Part shown: in pieces, positions 31,638-40,103 of the stretch | How the letters are laid out: the number at the start of each line of letters is the position of its first letter | Numbering within the stretch: the stretch's first letter is position 1 | Assembly (NCBI RefSeq): GCF_009363755.1 | Contig: NZ_CP045417.1 | Coordinates: forward strand, 992,001 to 1,056,000 | Direction: 5' to 3' | Length of the DNA stretch: 64,000 bases | Origin: Halomonas sp. THAF5a | Lineage (GTDB): Bacteria > Pseudomonadota > Gammaproteobacteria > Pseudomonadales > Halomonadaceae | Notes under the pieces: generated by a model | What the model saw: the letters and a program-made list of their open reading frames with translations, nothing else | Databases searched by the model: none | Told to the model about the DNA's origin: nothing | Translations under genes and position numbers: made by a program

Positions 31638-33578
31638 TCAGACCGCGGGGCGACCCACCAGCGAGCGGGTCTCCTCGCGGGCCTCGGTCAGCGCCACGCG
31701 GATCACGTCGCCGAGCTTGAAGCGCTCCTCGCCCTCGATCTGGATGCGGCCGTCCTTGTCGTCGATCGCCACCTTCTTGCGGTCGCTGTGCATCAGCGGG
31801 GCCGGGACGAAGGCGGTGGCGCCGTTGGCGGTCAGCCGGACCCGCATGCCGCCGCGGTTGATGGCGATGATCTCGGCCTCGAAGGTCTCGCCGGCCTCGG
31901 CCGCGGGCGTCAGGTAGCGCACGTAGAGCCAGTCCTTGACGTCGCGCTCGGCCATGCGGTTGAGCCGGCGGCGCTCGGTGAGCTGCTCGGTCAGCGCCTG
32001 GCTGGCCTCGGCCGGGGCCTGCTCGCCCTTGAGCACCCGCTTGATCAGGCGGTGGTTGACCATGTCGCCATACTTGCGGATCGGCGAGGTCCAGGTGGCG
32101 TAGGCGGCGAGGCCGAGGCCGAAGTGCGGGCCAGGCTGTGCCGACATGCTGGTGAAGCCCTGGAAGCGGCGCAGGCGGGCGTCGAGCCAGGCGTCGTCGC
32201 GGCCCTCGAGCTCGCGCTTGAGCTCGGTGTAGCGGGAGAGCTCGGTGAGCTGCTCATGCTCGACCTGGATGTCCTGCTCGGCCAGGAACTCCTGGGCGGC
32301 CTCGGCCTTCTCGGGCTCGAAGGCGCGGTGGACGTTGAAGATGCCGTGGCCGACGTGCTCGGCGAGCAGGTGCGCGCAGCAGGCGTTGGCGGCGATCATC
32401 GACTCCTCGATCATGCGGTTGGCGATGCGCCGATGCTCGGTGCGGATGTCCAGCACGTTGCCGGCGTCGTCCAGGTCGAAGACGAAGTCCGGGCGGTCCT
32501 TGAAGACCAGGGCGTGGGCCGCGCGCCAGGCGCTGCGCGCCTCGGTCATGGCCTCAAGCGCCTTGAGCTGCTCGCCGATCGCCGCCTCCGGCGCCCAGTC
32601 GCCCTGGCCCTCGAGCCAGTCGGAGACCCGGTCGTAGGCCAGCTTGGCGTGGGAACGGGCGGTGGCGGCGAAGAAGCGGTAGTCGCCGAGGCTGCCGTCG
32701 GCGCCGATCTCCAGGGTGCAGGCCAGCACCGGGCGGTCCCGGTCCTGCCACAGCGAGCAGAGGTCATCGGCCAGCTGCTCGGGCAGCATGGTGACGTTCT
32801 GGCCCGGCAGGTAGACGGTAAAGGCGCGGGTGCGTGCCTCGAGGTCGGCGGCGTGACCCTCCTCCACGTAGGCGGTGGGGTCGGCGATGGCCACGGTCAG
32901 CGACCAGCCGCCATCCTCGCGGGGCCGGATGCGCAGGGCGTCATCCATGTCCCGGGTCTTCTCGCCGTCGATGGTGAAGAAGGGCTCGGCGGTCAGGTCC
33001 TCGCGCTCAAGGCCCTCGTCGCGCAGCGGCCAGTCGTCGCCGGCGTCCGGGCACTCCTGCTCGAGGGCATGACGCGCCAGGGTCACGCGCCACGGCACGG
33101 CAGGGTCGTCGGTCTTGGCCACCAGCTCGTCGATCTGGGTGAAGAAGGCGCGATCATCGGGCTTCAAGGGGTGGCGGACCAGGCGGGCCACCACCCAGTC
33201 GCCGTCGCCGATGCTCGCCTCGTCGAGGCTGCGCTTGATGCGTGCCTTGAGCGGGGCGTTCATCGACGGATGGTCGGGGATCACCGCCAGGCGACCGTCG
33301 CGCTTCTGCACGCGGGCGATGAAGCGCTCCATGCCGGTCTCGATCAGGGTATCGGGCTCGACGGACGTCTTGTCGCCCTCCTCATGGAGGATGGCCTCGA
33401 CGCGATCGCCGTGCAGCACCTGCTTCATGGCGGGGGGCGGCACGAAATAGGAGTCACCGTCGTCGGTCTCGAGGAAGCCGAAGCCCCGGTCGGTGGCCTT
33501 GATCACACCCTCGACGCGAGGGGTGTTGTCGCGGATCTGTTGCTTGAGCTGAGCAAGCGCCGAATTGTTCTGCAGCAT
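31638..33578 (-). CDS. rnb: Exoribonuclease II
   Basis: A 646-residue 3'-5' exoribonuclease that degrades single-stranded RNA processively. It aligns end to end with E. coli RNase II (644): cold-shock domains (VEGVIKATDRGFGFLE), the catalytic RNB domain with the metal-binding aspartates in TIDGEKTRDMDDAL, AYATWTSPIRKYGDMVNHRL, and a C-terminal S1 domain. The start MLQNNSALAQLKQQI mirrors E. coli MFQDNPLLAQLKQQL, so the further 22 upstream codons are not used. The end is ETRSLVGRPAV, without the basic tail of RNase R. Confidence 0.96.
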   Translation of the reverse strand: MLQNNSALAQLKQQIRDNTPRVEGVIKATDRGFGFLETDDGDSYFVPPPAMKQVLHGDRVEAILHEEGDKTSVEPDTLIETGMERFIARVQKRDGRLAVIPDHPSMNAPLKARIKRSLDEASIGDGDWVVARLVRHPLKPDDRAFFTQIDELVAKTDDPAVPWRVTLARHALEQECPDAGDDWPLRDEGLEREDLTAEPFFTIDGEKTRDMDDALRIRPREDGGWSLTVAIADPTAYVEEGHAADLEARTRAFTVYLPGQNVTMLPEQLADDLCSLWQDRDRPVLACTLEIGADGSLGDYRFFAATARSHAKLAYDRVSDWLEGQGDWAPEAAIGEQLKALEAMTEARSAWRAAHALVFKDRPDFVFDLDDAGNVLDIRTEHRRIANRMIEESMIAANACCAHLLAEHVGHGIFNVHRAFEPEKAEAAQEFLAEQDIQVEHEQLTELSRYTELKRELEGRDDAWLDARLRRFQGFTSMSAQPGPHFGLGLAAYATWTSPIRKYGDMVNHRLIKRVLKGEQAPAEASQALTEQLTERRRLNRMAERDVKDWLYVRYLTPAAEAGETFEAEIIAINRGGMRVRLTANGATAFVPAPLMHSDRKKVAIDDKDGRIQIEGEERFKLGDVIRVALTEAREETRSLVGRPAV

Positions 33579-33700
33579 GGTCACGATCGGTTGGCGAGTA
33601 GGGGGGCCACTATACGGATTCGCGCCCCCGGCGCCAAACGCCACGGGGCGCGCCCACGGCGAATCAAGCGCTTGCGTCGCGCCTCTCTCGGCGCCCCTTC

Positions 33701-34141
33701 TCAGCGCACCGTGATCACGCTGCAGTCGGCGGCGTGGCCGACCTTGTGGGAGACGCTGCCGACGACCAGTCCCTGGAGATCGCCCAGGCCCCGGCTGCCC
33801 ATCACGATGGCGTCGACGTCGCGCCGCCGCGCCTCGTCGAGGATGGTGCGGGTCGGGTCACCCTGGGTAATCATCGTCTCGACATGGTGGATGCCGGCGT
33901 CCCGGGCGACCTCCTCGGCGCGGTCCACGACCTGGCGGCCGGCCGCCTCGAGCTCCGCTTCGGAGGCCTTGAGGTCGACGGCGCCGATGCCCCAGACCAT
34001 CAGCGTCTCGTGGGCGAGCTTCTCGGGAATGTGCAGCAGGATCAGCGCCGCCTGCGCCGGCTTGGCCAGCTGGCAGGCCACGGAGAGGGCCTTCTTGGCG
34101 TGCTCGGAACCGTCGATGGGGACCAGGATGGAGTGAAACAT
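33701..34141 (-). CDS. Universal stress protein (UspA family)
   Basis: A 146-residue single Usp domain. FHSILVPIDGSEHAKKAL opens the fold, and the ATP-binding signature G-2x-G-9x-G-S is complete in GSRGLGDLQGLVVGSVSHKV near the C-terminus, so it should bind ATP. The start is set by GGAGG nine bases upstream; a longer open frame runs into the ycjF gene and is not used. The partner process is unknown. Confidence 0.93.
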   Translation of the reverse strand: MFHSILVPIDGSEHAKKALSVACQLAKPAQAALILLHIPEKLAHETLMVWGIGAVDLKASEAELEAAGRQVVDRAEEVARDAGIHHVETMITQGDPTRTILDEARRRDVDAIVMGSRGLGDLQGLVVGSVSHKVGHAADCSVITVR

Positions 34142-34221
34142 GGGCGGACCTCCAGGCGAGACGAGAGTGGGCTTCCTACCGATGAGCCTAGTCCTCTCAC
34201 GGGCGGCCGCCATGATTCGGG

Positions 34222-35310
34222 TCAAGCATCGCGTGGCGTCTCCCGGGGGCGCTCGTCGCTGGCCTCCAGGCGCCTCAGCTGGCGCCAGAGGTCGCGGCGC
34301 AGGTCGGCGAGGCGAGGCGCCTCGTCCGGGGCGAAGGCGAGCGGGCGCGCCAGGCGCTGGGTGCGCAGCCCCAGCCGCGCGCCGAGCAGCCCGATGCCGA
34401 GCCCCTGGGCGGCGCGGGTCGAGAGCTTGCCGGCGAGGTTCATCGTCAGCATCTCCATGCTGGCCTCGCCGGCGATCTCGCTGGCGCCGGCGAAGGCCAT
34501 CTGGTAGAGCACGCGGCGCAGCAGCCGCAGGCGCGCGGCGTAGCCGAGCTCCAGGCCATAGAGCCGGCACAGCCGGTCGACCATCGCCAGGTGGCGCCAG
34601 GCCACCAGGGCCATGTCGACCAGGGTCAGGGGGCTCACCGCCACCATGATCGCCGTCTCGCCGGACATCCGCGAGATCAGCCGGCTCGCCTCGCGATCCC
34701 GGGGCGCGAGGAGGTGGTGGTCGAGCAGGGCCTGCACGTCGCGCCCGTCGTGGTGGGGCTCCCGGGCCGCCAGGAAGGCCTGCCAGTGGGGATGGTCGTC
34801 GTCCAGGGCCATGCCGCGGCGCAGCCGCTCGGCGAGCGCCTGCGCCTGGGCCGGGGAGGCCTCGGGCAGCGCCGCCAGGCGCGCGCGCAGCGTGGCGTGG
34901 CGGCTCAGGCGGCGAAGACGTGCGAGCTCGCGCGCCAGCGCCGTGCCGCCGAGGGCCAGTGCCAGCACGAGCAGCAGGCTCCAGGCGCCGGCCAGCCAGT
35001 CGCCGCCGAGGCTCGCGGCATACAGGCGATGGCCGGCCTCCAGCGCGCCGAGGCCGAGGCTGCCGCCGAGCAGGGCGAGCAGTCCCCAGCGGCGCTTGCG
35101 CGGGCGCATCAGGCCGGCCTCCAGCGCCTGAGCCTCGCGCTCTGCCTGGGGCTCCGGTGCGGTCGGTGGGCGGCTCGGCGCCGCCTGATCGAACGATCGG
35201 CCGGGTCGCGGGTCGGCGGGGCCGGTGTCGTCGTGGGGCGCGCCGTCGTGCGCCTCATCGAGGGCGAAGTGCTCTCCGGGGCGCGGGTCGGGCTCGCGGG
35301 GCGGGGTCAT
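34222..35310 (-). CDS. ycjF: YcjF-type inner-membrane protein (TIGR01620/DUF697)
   Basis: A 362-residue protein. A disordered, Pro/Asp-rich N-terminus (about 1-68) is followed by two membrane helices (about 75-125) and a soluble helical domain with the DUF697 core VSPLTLVDMALVAWRHLAMVDRL near 225-247. E. coli YcjF is always paired with the GTPase-like YcjX, as here, where the ATG overlaps the ycjX stop by four bases. Function is not established; the E. coli pair belongs to the phage-shock regulon. Confidence 0.9.
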   Translation of the reverse strand: MTPPREPDPRPGEHFALDEAHDGAPHDDTGPADPRPGRSFDQAAPSRPPTAPEPQAEREAQALEAGLMRPRKRRWGLLALLGGSLGLGALEAGHRLYAASLGGDWLAGAWSLLLVLALALGGTALARELARLRRLSRHATLRARLAALPEASPAQAQALAERLRRGMALDDDHPHWQAFLAAREPHHDGRDVQALLDHHLLAPRDREASRLISRMSGETAIMVAVSPLTLVDMALVAWRHLAMVDRLCRLYGLELGYAARLRLLRRVLYQMAFAGASEIAGEASMEMLTMNLAGKLSTRAAQGLGIGLLGARLGLRTQRLARPLAFAPDEAPRLADLRRDLWRQLRRLEASDERPRETPRDA

Positions 35311-36701
35311 GGCAGCTTGTCTCCGATCAGCCAGTCCAGGGCGGCGTCCATGCGGATGTGGGGCAGGGGCGTGCCGGGCTCCCGGGGCAGCGGGCGAAAG
35401 GCGGTGAAGGCGAAGCCCTGGCGGGCCCAGAAGTCGGCCCGGGGCAGGCGTGCGGGGAGCTCGCCGGGAAACAGCAGCCGCGCCTCGCCGTCCAGCGTCG
35501 TGCCGCGCAGGGCCGGCGAGGGCTGCCCCCGGTGGTGGACCTCGCGGTGCTCGGTGGCGCGAATCGCCGCCAGCGACAGGGCACGCACCGGCACATCGGC
35601 GAAGCGCAGGTCCTTCAGGGGCTCGGCCAGCAGCGCCTCGAGCAGGGCGACCAGGCGGTCGTGCTGCTCGGGCGTGACGTGGTCGGCCTTGGTGGCGGCG
35701 ATGGCCAGGCGATCGATGCGCGGCGCGAAGAGGCGCGTCAGCAGGCTGCGCCGGCCGTAGTCGAAGCTCTGCATCAGTCGCGTCAGCGCCCGGGAGAGGT
35801 CCTCGAAGCGCTCGGGGCCGGCGTTGAGGGCACCGAGCACGTCAACCAGCACGATCTGGCGATCGAAGCGCCGGAAGTGCTCGCGGTAGAAGGGGCGCAC
35901 GATATGCTGCTGGTAGTGGCGAAAGCGCCGCGCCAGAGTGGCGTAGAGGCTCTCGGCCGGGAGGGCGGCGAGGGTCTCGCGGTCGACCTCTTTGATGCCG
36001 GGCAGCGGGAAGAACTGCAGCACGGGGGCCCCCTCGAGCTCGCCGGGCAACAGGAAGCGCCCCGGCTGCAGGTCGGCGAAGCCGGCCTCCCGGGCGGCCT
36101 TGAGCCCGCTCGCGTAGCGCTCGGCGATCTCGGCCAGGCGCGCCTCGTCGACCTCCTCGGCGGGGTCGAGGCCGTCCACCGCCGCCCGCCAGTCGGCGAA
36201 CAGGGCGGCGCGCGCGCTGCCCTCGTCGTGGCGCTGGGCCTCGCTCCAGCTCAGGTAGTCGTGGTCGAGCAGCGGCAGGTCGAGCAGCCACTCGCCGGGA
36301 TAGTCGAACAGGTCCAGGGTCAGCTGGCGGGTCTCGCCGCCGAGCAGGCCGCTGCGCGTGGGGCGATAGCGCAGGGTCAGGCGCAGCTCGCTGATGCCGC
36401 GGGTCGGCTCGGGCCAGCGCGGTGGCTCGCCGTCCAGGGCCGCCATGGCCTGGTCGTAGGGGAAACGCGGCACGCCCAGGTCCTGCTGCTGGACCCGGCG
36501 GGCGCCGAGCAGCCGCCCCTCCCGGGCGGCGGGCATCAGGTCGAGGCGCGCCTCCAGGCCGGCGTGGCGCAGCTGGTTGACCAGCGAGGTCAGGAAGGCC
36601 GTCTTGCCCGCCCGCGACAGGCCGGTCACCGCCAGGCGCAGCTGGCGGTCGCGGCCGCGCTCAAGCAGGTCTTGGAGGTCACGGGGCAGGGAGGGGCGCA
36701 T
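35307..36701 (-). CDS. ycjX: YcjX-type P-loop NTPase (DUF463)
   Basis: A 464-residue nucleotide-binding protein. The P-loop is TGLSRAGKTAFLTSLVNQLRH at about 25-45; LTLDLFDYPGEWLLDLPLL carries a switch-like DxPG motif near 128-146 and VLVDVLGALNAG follows at about 280. It is a GTPase-like stress protein; the E. coli homologue responds to phage-shock and heat-shock factors. It is coupled to ycjF by a four-base overlap. Confidence 0.92.
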   Translation of the reverse strand: MRPSLPRDLQDLLERGRDRQLRLAVTGLSRAGKTAFLTSLVNQLRHAGLEARLDLMPAAREGRLLGARRVQQQDLGVPRFPYDQAMAALDGEPPRWPEPTRGISELRLTLRYRPTRSGLLGGETRQLTLDLFDYPGEWLLDLPLLDHDYLSWSEAQRHDEGSARAALFADWRAAVDGLDPAEEVDEARLAEIAERYASGLKAAREAGFADLQPGRFLLPGELEGAPVLQFFPLPGIKEVDRETLAALPAESLYATLARRFRHYQQHIVRPFYREHFRRFDRQIVLVDVLGALNAGPERFEDLSRALTRLMQSFDYGRRSLLTRLFAPRIDRLAIAATKADHVTPEQHDRLVALLEALLAEPLKDLRFADVPVRALSLAAIRATEHREVHHRGQPSPALRGTTLDGEARLLFPGELPARLPRADFWARQGFAFTAFRPLPREPGTPLPHIRMDAALDWLIGDKLP

Positions 36702-36801
36702 CGGCTATCCTGGCAGGCGGCTTGGGTCGCCCTAATGTGCGGGTCGTGACGGCCCCTGACAAGGGACGCGTCGATGAAACGCCCGCGGTGGCGCCGTCGG
36801 G

Positions 36802-37020
36802 CTAGCGCGGCGGTATCGCCCCCGCGGGGACCGGCTGGACCAGCCCGAACAGCTGCAGCAGCAGGGGGGTGGCGGCGATCACGAACCCCAGCACCGCCAG
36901 GCCGCGACCGAGCACGCGCTGCTCCGGGCGCCGGGCCAGGGTCAGCCCGCCGATGCAGATCAGCAGGCCGAGGATGTTGAAGACATAACCGAGCATCTGC
37001 AGCAGTTCGAAGGCGGTCAT
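36802..37020 (-). CDS. Small membrane protein of unknown function
   Basis: A 72-residue protein with two hydrophobic helices (about 5-27 and 38-62) joined by a basic loop LARRPEQRVLGRG. The start is supported by GGGAG nine bases before the ATG at 37020; a longer frame to 37227 is antisense to the DUF924 gene. It lies upstream of ycjX in the same direction, 100 bases away, and may be in the same unit. I recognise no family. Confidence 0.65.
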   Translation of the reverse strand: MTAFELLQMLGYVFNILGLLICIGGLTLARRPEQRVLGRGLAVLGFVIAATPLLLQLFGLVQPVPAGAIPPR

Positions 37021-37102
37021 GGGACTCCCTGGTGGTGGGTGAGAAGGGGGACGGCTACCCTCTGATGGTATCAGCTTCGTCCCGGTGCATGAGGAGGATC
37101 CT

Positions 37103-37651
37103 ATGGAAGAGCATCGTCCCGAGACGGTGATCGACTTCTGGTTCGGGGAGCTCAAGCCCGCCCAGTGGTTTCGCAAGGACGCGGGCCTGGACGCCGAGAT
37201 CGCGCGGCGCTTCGAGCCGCTGCTCACGGCGGCCGGGCGCGGCGAGCTGTGGCAGTGGCGGGCCTCGGCCCGGGGGCGCCTGGCCGAGGTGATCGTGCTC
37301 GACCAGTTCCCTCGCCATATCCATCGCGACTCAGGGCGGGCCTTCGCCTGGGACCCGCTGGCCCTGGTGCTGGCGCAGGAGGCCGTCGCTCACCAGGCGG
37401 ATCGCCTGCTCGACGTGCCCTGGCGCGCCTTCCTCTTCATGCCCTACATGCACAGCGAGTCGCTGCGCATCCACGACGAGGCGCTGCGCCTGTTCGCCCA
37501 GCCGGGCCTCGAGGAGAACCTGCGCCACGAGCAGCGTCATCGCGACGTGCTCGAGCGCTTCGGACGCTATCCCCATCGCAACGACGCCCTGGGGCGCGAC
37601 TCGACGCCCGCGGAGCGCGCCTTCCTCGATCGGCCCGGATCGCGGTTCTAG
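37103..37651 (+). CDS. DUF924-family protein
   Basis: A 182-residue all-helical protein. The family hallmarks VIDFWFGELKPAQWF (start), IVLDQFPRHIHRDSGRAFAWD and PYMHSESLRIHDEALRLF are intact; the fold is TPR-like. The biochemical role is not known. The start at 37103 has GAGGAGG seven bases upstream; an in-frame ATG at 37088 is less well placed. Confidence 0.9.
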   Translation: MEEHRPETVIDFWFGELKPAQWFRKDAGLDAEIARRFEPLLTAAGRGELWQWRASARGRLAEVIVLDQFPRHIHRDSGRAFAWDPLALVLAQEAVAHQADRLLDVPWRAFLFMPYMHSESLRIHDEALRLFAQPGLEENLRHEQRHRDVLERFGRYPHRNDALGRDSTPAERAFLDRPGSRF

Positions 37652-37760
37652 CGGCCGCGATCGACGGGGCCGGCACGCCGGGCTTTTCTCCCGCCCGCCG
37701 CCGAGGCACCATCGAGGCCTCGTGGCCTTCGCGCCATCCCGCAGAAAAGGAGTGTGTTCC

Positions 37761-38003
37761 ATGGGTATCATCGCCTGGCTCATCATCGGGGGCCTGGCCG
37801 GCTGGATCGCCGGCCATATCATGCGCGGCGGCGGTTTCGGCCTGCTCGGCAACATCGGCGTCGGCGTGGTCGGCGCGGTGGTGGGCGGCGGGCTTTTCAA
37901 CCTGCTGGGCCTGCATGCCGGCGGCTTCGTCGGTTCGCTGGTCACCGCCATCGTCGGCGCCGTGGTGCTGCTGTGGGTCATCGCCAAGGTCAAGAAGGCA
38001 TGA
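37761..38003 (+). CDS. GlsB/YeaQ/YmgE-family small membrane protein
   Basis: An 80-residue protein with three hydrophobic helices rich in glycine (GIIAWLIIGGLAGWIAGHIM, NIGVGVVGAVVGGGLFNLLG and a C-terminal helix). It belongs to the transglycosylase-associated protein family, often induced by stress in enterobacteria; the enzyme association in the name is doubtful. AAAGGAG precedes the ATG by eight bases. Monocistronic as far as can be seen. Confidence 0.92.
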   Translation: MGIIAWLIIGGLAGWIAGHIMRGGGFGLLGNIGVGVVGAVVGGGLFNLLGLHAGGFVGSLVTAIVGAVVLLWVIAKVKKA

Positions 38004-38094
38004 CGCGCTAGCCGCCCGGCCGGGGCCGTTCAGGGCCCCGGCGGGCGGCCGATCCACATGGCCCCGTCGGGCCTGGCAATCGCAAGGGCCTCGC

Positions 38095-39174
38095 ATGTAC
38101 GTACTGAAACGCCTCGGCGCCGTGCTGATTCGCGGCATCGCCGACATGGGCTGGCGGGTGCTCGGGCTGCTGCTGCTGGCTTACCTGCTGCTTTCCTGGC
38201 TCGGCCTCACCCTCGCCGGGGAGACGGCGCTGGTCGCCTCGCCAACCGCCTTCCTCTATTACATGGTCGTCACCACCTCCACCGTGGGCTACGGGGACGC
38301 CTCCCCGGTGACCCGCGGGGGACAGCTGATGGTCGTGTGCTTCATCATTCCGGTGGGGATCGGGCTCTTCGCCACCCTGCTGGGCAAGGCCTCCGCCTCG
38401 GTGATCGCGCAGTTCACCCGGCGACTCAACGGGGAGCAATCGATCGTGCAGAAGGATCATATCGTCATCGTCGGCTACAACGCCTATACGGCCTCGCTGG
38501 TCGAGCAGGTGCGCGAGGAGGCGCGGCCGGGTCAACTGGTCGCGCTCTGCGTCGATGGCGGCGCGCCGTCCCGCAACCCCTTCCTCGAGCAGGGCGTGGA
38601 GTACTTCCGCGCCGCCTCGCTGTCGGACGAGTCGCTCTACGAGCGCGCCGCGGTCAAGGACGCCTCCCTGGTGGTGGTCGATGTCGAGGACGACAGCGAG
38701 ACCAACCTCGTCTGCATGCACCTGTCGGCGCTGGTCGGTACGCACTGTCGGATCACCGCCTACGTGAAGAACCAGATGGTGGGGCGGCTGCTCGAGACTC
38801 ACTGTCCCAGGGTCAATGTCATTCCCTCCCTGCACCAGCAGATGCTGGTCAAGGCCGCCGTCGACCCCGGCAGCGAGGAGGTCATCCGCCTGCTGGTCGA
38901 CGCCGACCAGGCACAGACCCAGTACTCGACCCGCCTGCCGAGCCTGCCGGCCCCCCAGTCGGTCGCCTCGGTGGCGAGTCGCCTGCGTCGGGGCTGCCGT
39001 GCCTCGCTGATCGCGATTCGTCAGGGCGAGGCGCCCTACCCGGTGCTCAACCCCGACGACGAGGTGCTGCTGGCGGCGGGGGACGAGGTCTTCTACATCG
39101 CCGGGCGCCGGCTCTCCCCCGAGGAGATCGCCGAGTACCTGGCCGCCGAGCTGACCGGGGAGCCGGCGGGGTGA
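38095..39174 (+). CDS. Potassium channel with RCK (TrkA-N/TrkA-C) domain
   Basis: A 359-residue channel subunit. Two membrane helices (about 20-42 and 80-105) flank a pore loop with the K+ selectivity filter TVGYGD (63-68). The cytoplasmic part begins KDHIVIVGYNAYTASLVEQV, a TrkA-N Rossmann fold, and ends in a TrkA-C-like domain (about 280-345). As an MthK/Kch-type channel it would pass K+ across the inner membrane and respond to a ligand on RCK. The Rossmann glycine motif is altered (VGYNAY instead of GxGxxG), so nucleotide binding may differ. No other K+ transport gene is adjacent. Confidence 0.9.
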   Translation: MYVLKRLGAVLIRGIADMGWRVLGLLLLAYLLLSWLGLTLAGETALVASPTAFLYYMVVTTSTVGYGDASPVTRGGQLMVVCFIIPVGIGLFATLLGKASASVIAQFTRRLNGEQSIVQKDHIVIVGYNAYTASLVEQVREEARPGQLVALCVDGGAPSRNPFLEQGVEYFRAASLSDESLYERAAVKDASLVVVDVEDDSETNLVCMHLSALVGTHCRITAYVKNQMVGRLLETHCPRVNVIPSLHQQMLVKAAVDPGSEEVIRLLVDADQAQTQYSTRLPSLPAPQSVASVASRLRRGCRASLIAIRQGEAPYPVLNPDDEVLLAAGDEVFYIAGRRLSPEEIAEYLAAELTGEPAG

Positions 39175-39196
39175 CGCGGCGCTTCCCGCGGTCGGC

Positions 39197-39811
39197 TCAG
39201 TCGGCCGGTGCAGGCAGGATGCGCCGGTAGCGATCCAGGCAGCGATCCAGCCAGTCGCCCTCGAGCCGGATGTCGCTGGGGGCGGCGGGCAGCCTGAGCT
39301 CGAGCAGGAAGAGGCCGTGACGCTCGCTGTCGGGCGTGGCAAGGCGGCCGCCGAGCCCCCCGGCGAGGTCCGCCGGGAGCGATGCGAGGCGCCGCCAGGT
39401 GAGACGCAGGGCCTCGCGTTCCTCCAGGTACTGGAAGCGCGCCGCGTCCTTCAGCACCGCCATGCCGCCCTGCACCAGCCCCTGGGAGAGGCTCTCCAGG
39501 GTCCGGTAGCCCGGGGCGCCGGCGGCCCGGCAGGCGTGGCCGCCCTCCACGTAGCAGCGCTCCCGCGCCTCCGGATCCGCCGGCCAGCGGCCGCCGCGGC
39601 GCCGCTCGGGGGTGGCGACGAAGGGCACCATCACCGGCACGGCCGGGGTGCCGTCATCGAGCCGCGTCGCCCGCGGGACGATCACCCCGTGGGGCAGCTG
39701 GCTCGCCAGCCAGCGGTAGTCGCAGGCCTGCTGGATCCGGGCCCGGGCATCCTGGGTGGTGTGATGGGCGCCCTGCAGGGAGCGCAGCAGGGAGAGAGTT
39801 CTGAGTAGCAC
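39197..39811 (-). CDS. Conserved hypothetical protein
   Basis: A 204-residue, arginine-rich soluble protein without signal peptide or membrane helices. The central part (about 40-95) has VIVPRATRLDDGTPAVPVMV and CYVEGGHACR; the C-terminal part is LEGDWLDRCLDRYRRIL. I recognise no domain. Codon use matches the neighbours (G/C at third positions), which supports a real gene. It is convergent with the K+ channel gene and is followed by a 290-base gap before gabT. Confidence 0.6.
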   Translation of the reverse strand: MLLRTLSLLRSLQGAHHTTQDARARIQQACDYRWLASQLPHGVIVPRATRLDDGTPAVPVMVPFVATPERRRGGRWPADPEARERCYVEGGHACRAAGAPGYRTLESLSQGLVQGGMAVLKDAARFQYLEEREALRLTWRRLASLPADLAGGLGGRLATPDSERHGLFLLELRLPAAPSDIRLEGDWLDRCLDRYRRILPAPAD

Positions 39812-40103
39812 GCCATGACCTCGCGTTGGACGCCACTATCTTCCCGACCGGGCGGTGGCCTGGCAAGCGTCTCGTCCCCAAACGAGAGGCGCCGGGGACA
39901 GGTCGAAGGGGAGGTCCTATGCCAGGGATGGCATCGGAAGCGCCCAAGGATGGGTTTACAGCGCCTCCCCGATGGTCCGACAGTTCGGGACCTGTCACCG
40001 GATTGGCCTCGAGTGACGTGACTGGATTCGCCGGGCCTAACGAGCACCGCCCGACTGTCTCCAGCCGGGCGGTGAGGGCGTGCCGTCTTCCCCGTCGGGG
40101 AAA
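39812..40103. other. Gene-free gap upstream of the hypothetical gene and downstream of gabT
   Basis: It contains the upstream region of the hypothetical gene and the gabT-side hairpin at 40045-40074. Otherwise nothing is supported. Confidence 0.5.
40045..40074 (-). terminator. Hairpin downstream of gabT
   Basis: A 9-bp perfect stem (40045-40053 with 40066-40074) with a 12-nt loop lies 30 bases past the gabT stop on the minus strand. The T run is missing. Confidence 0.55.

Noticed and set aside
31557..34136. An 859-residue open frame antisense to rnb and the usp gene
   Set aside because: Shadow of rnb, whose protein aligns end to end with RNase II.
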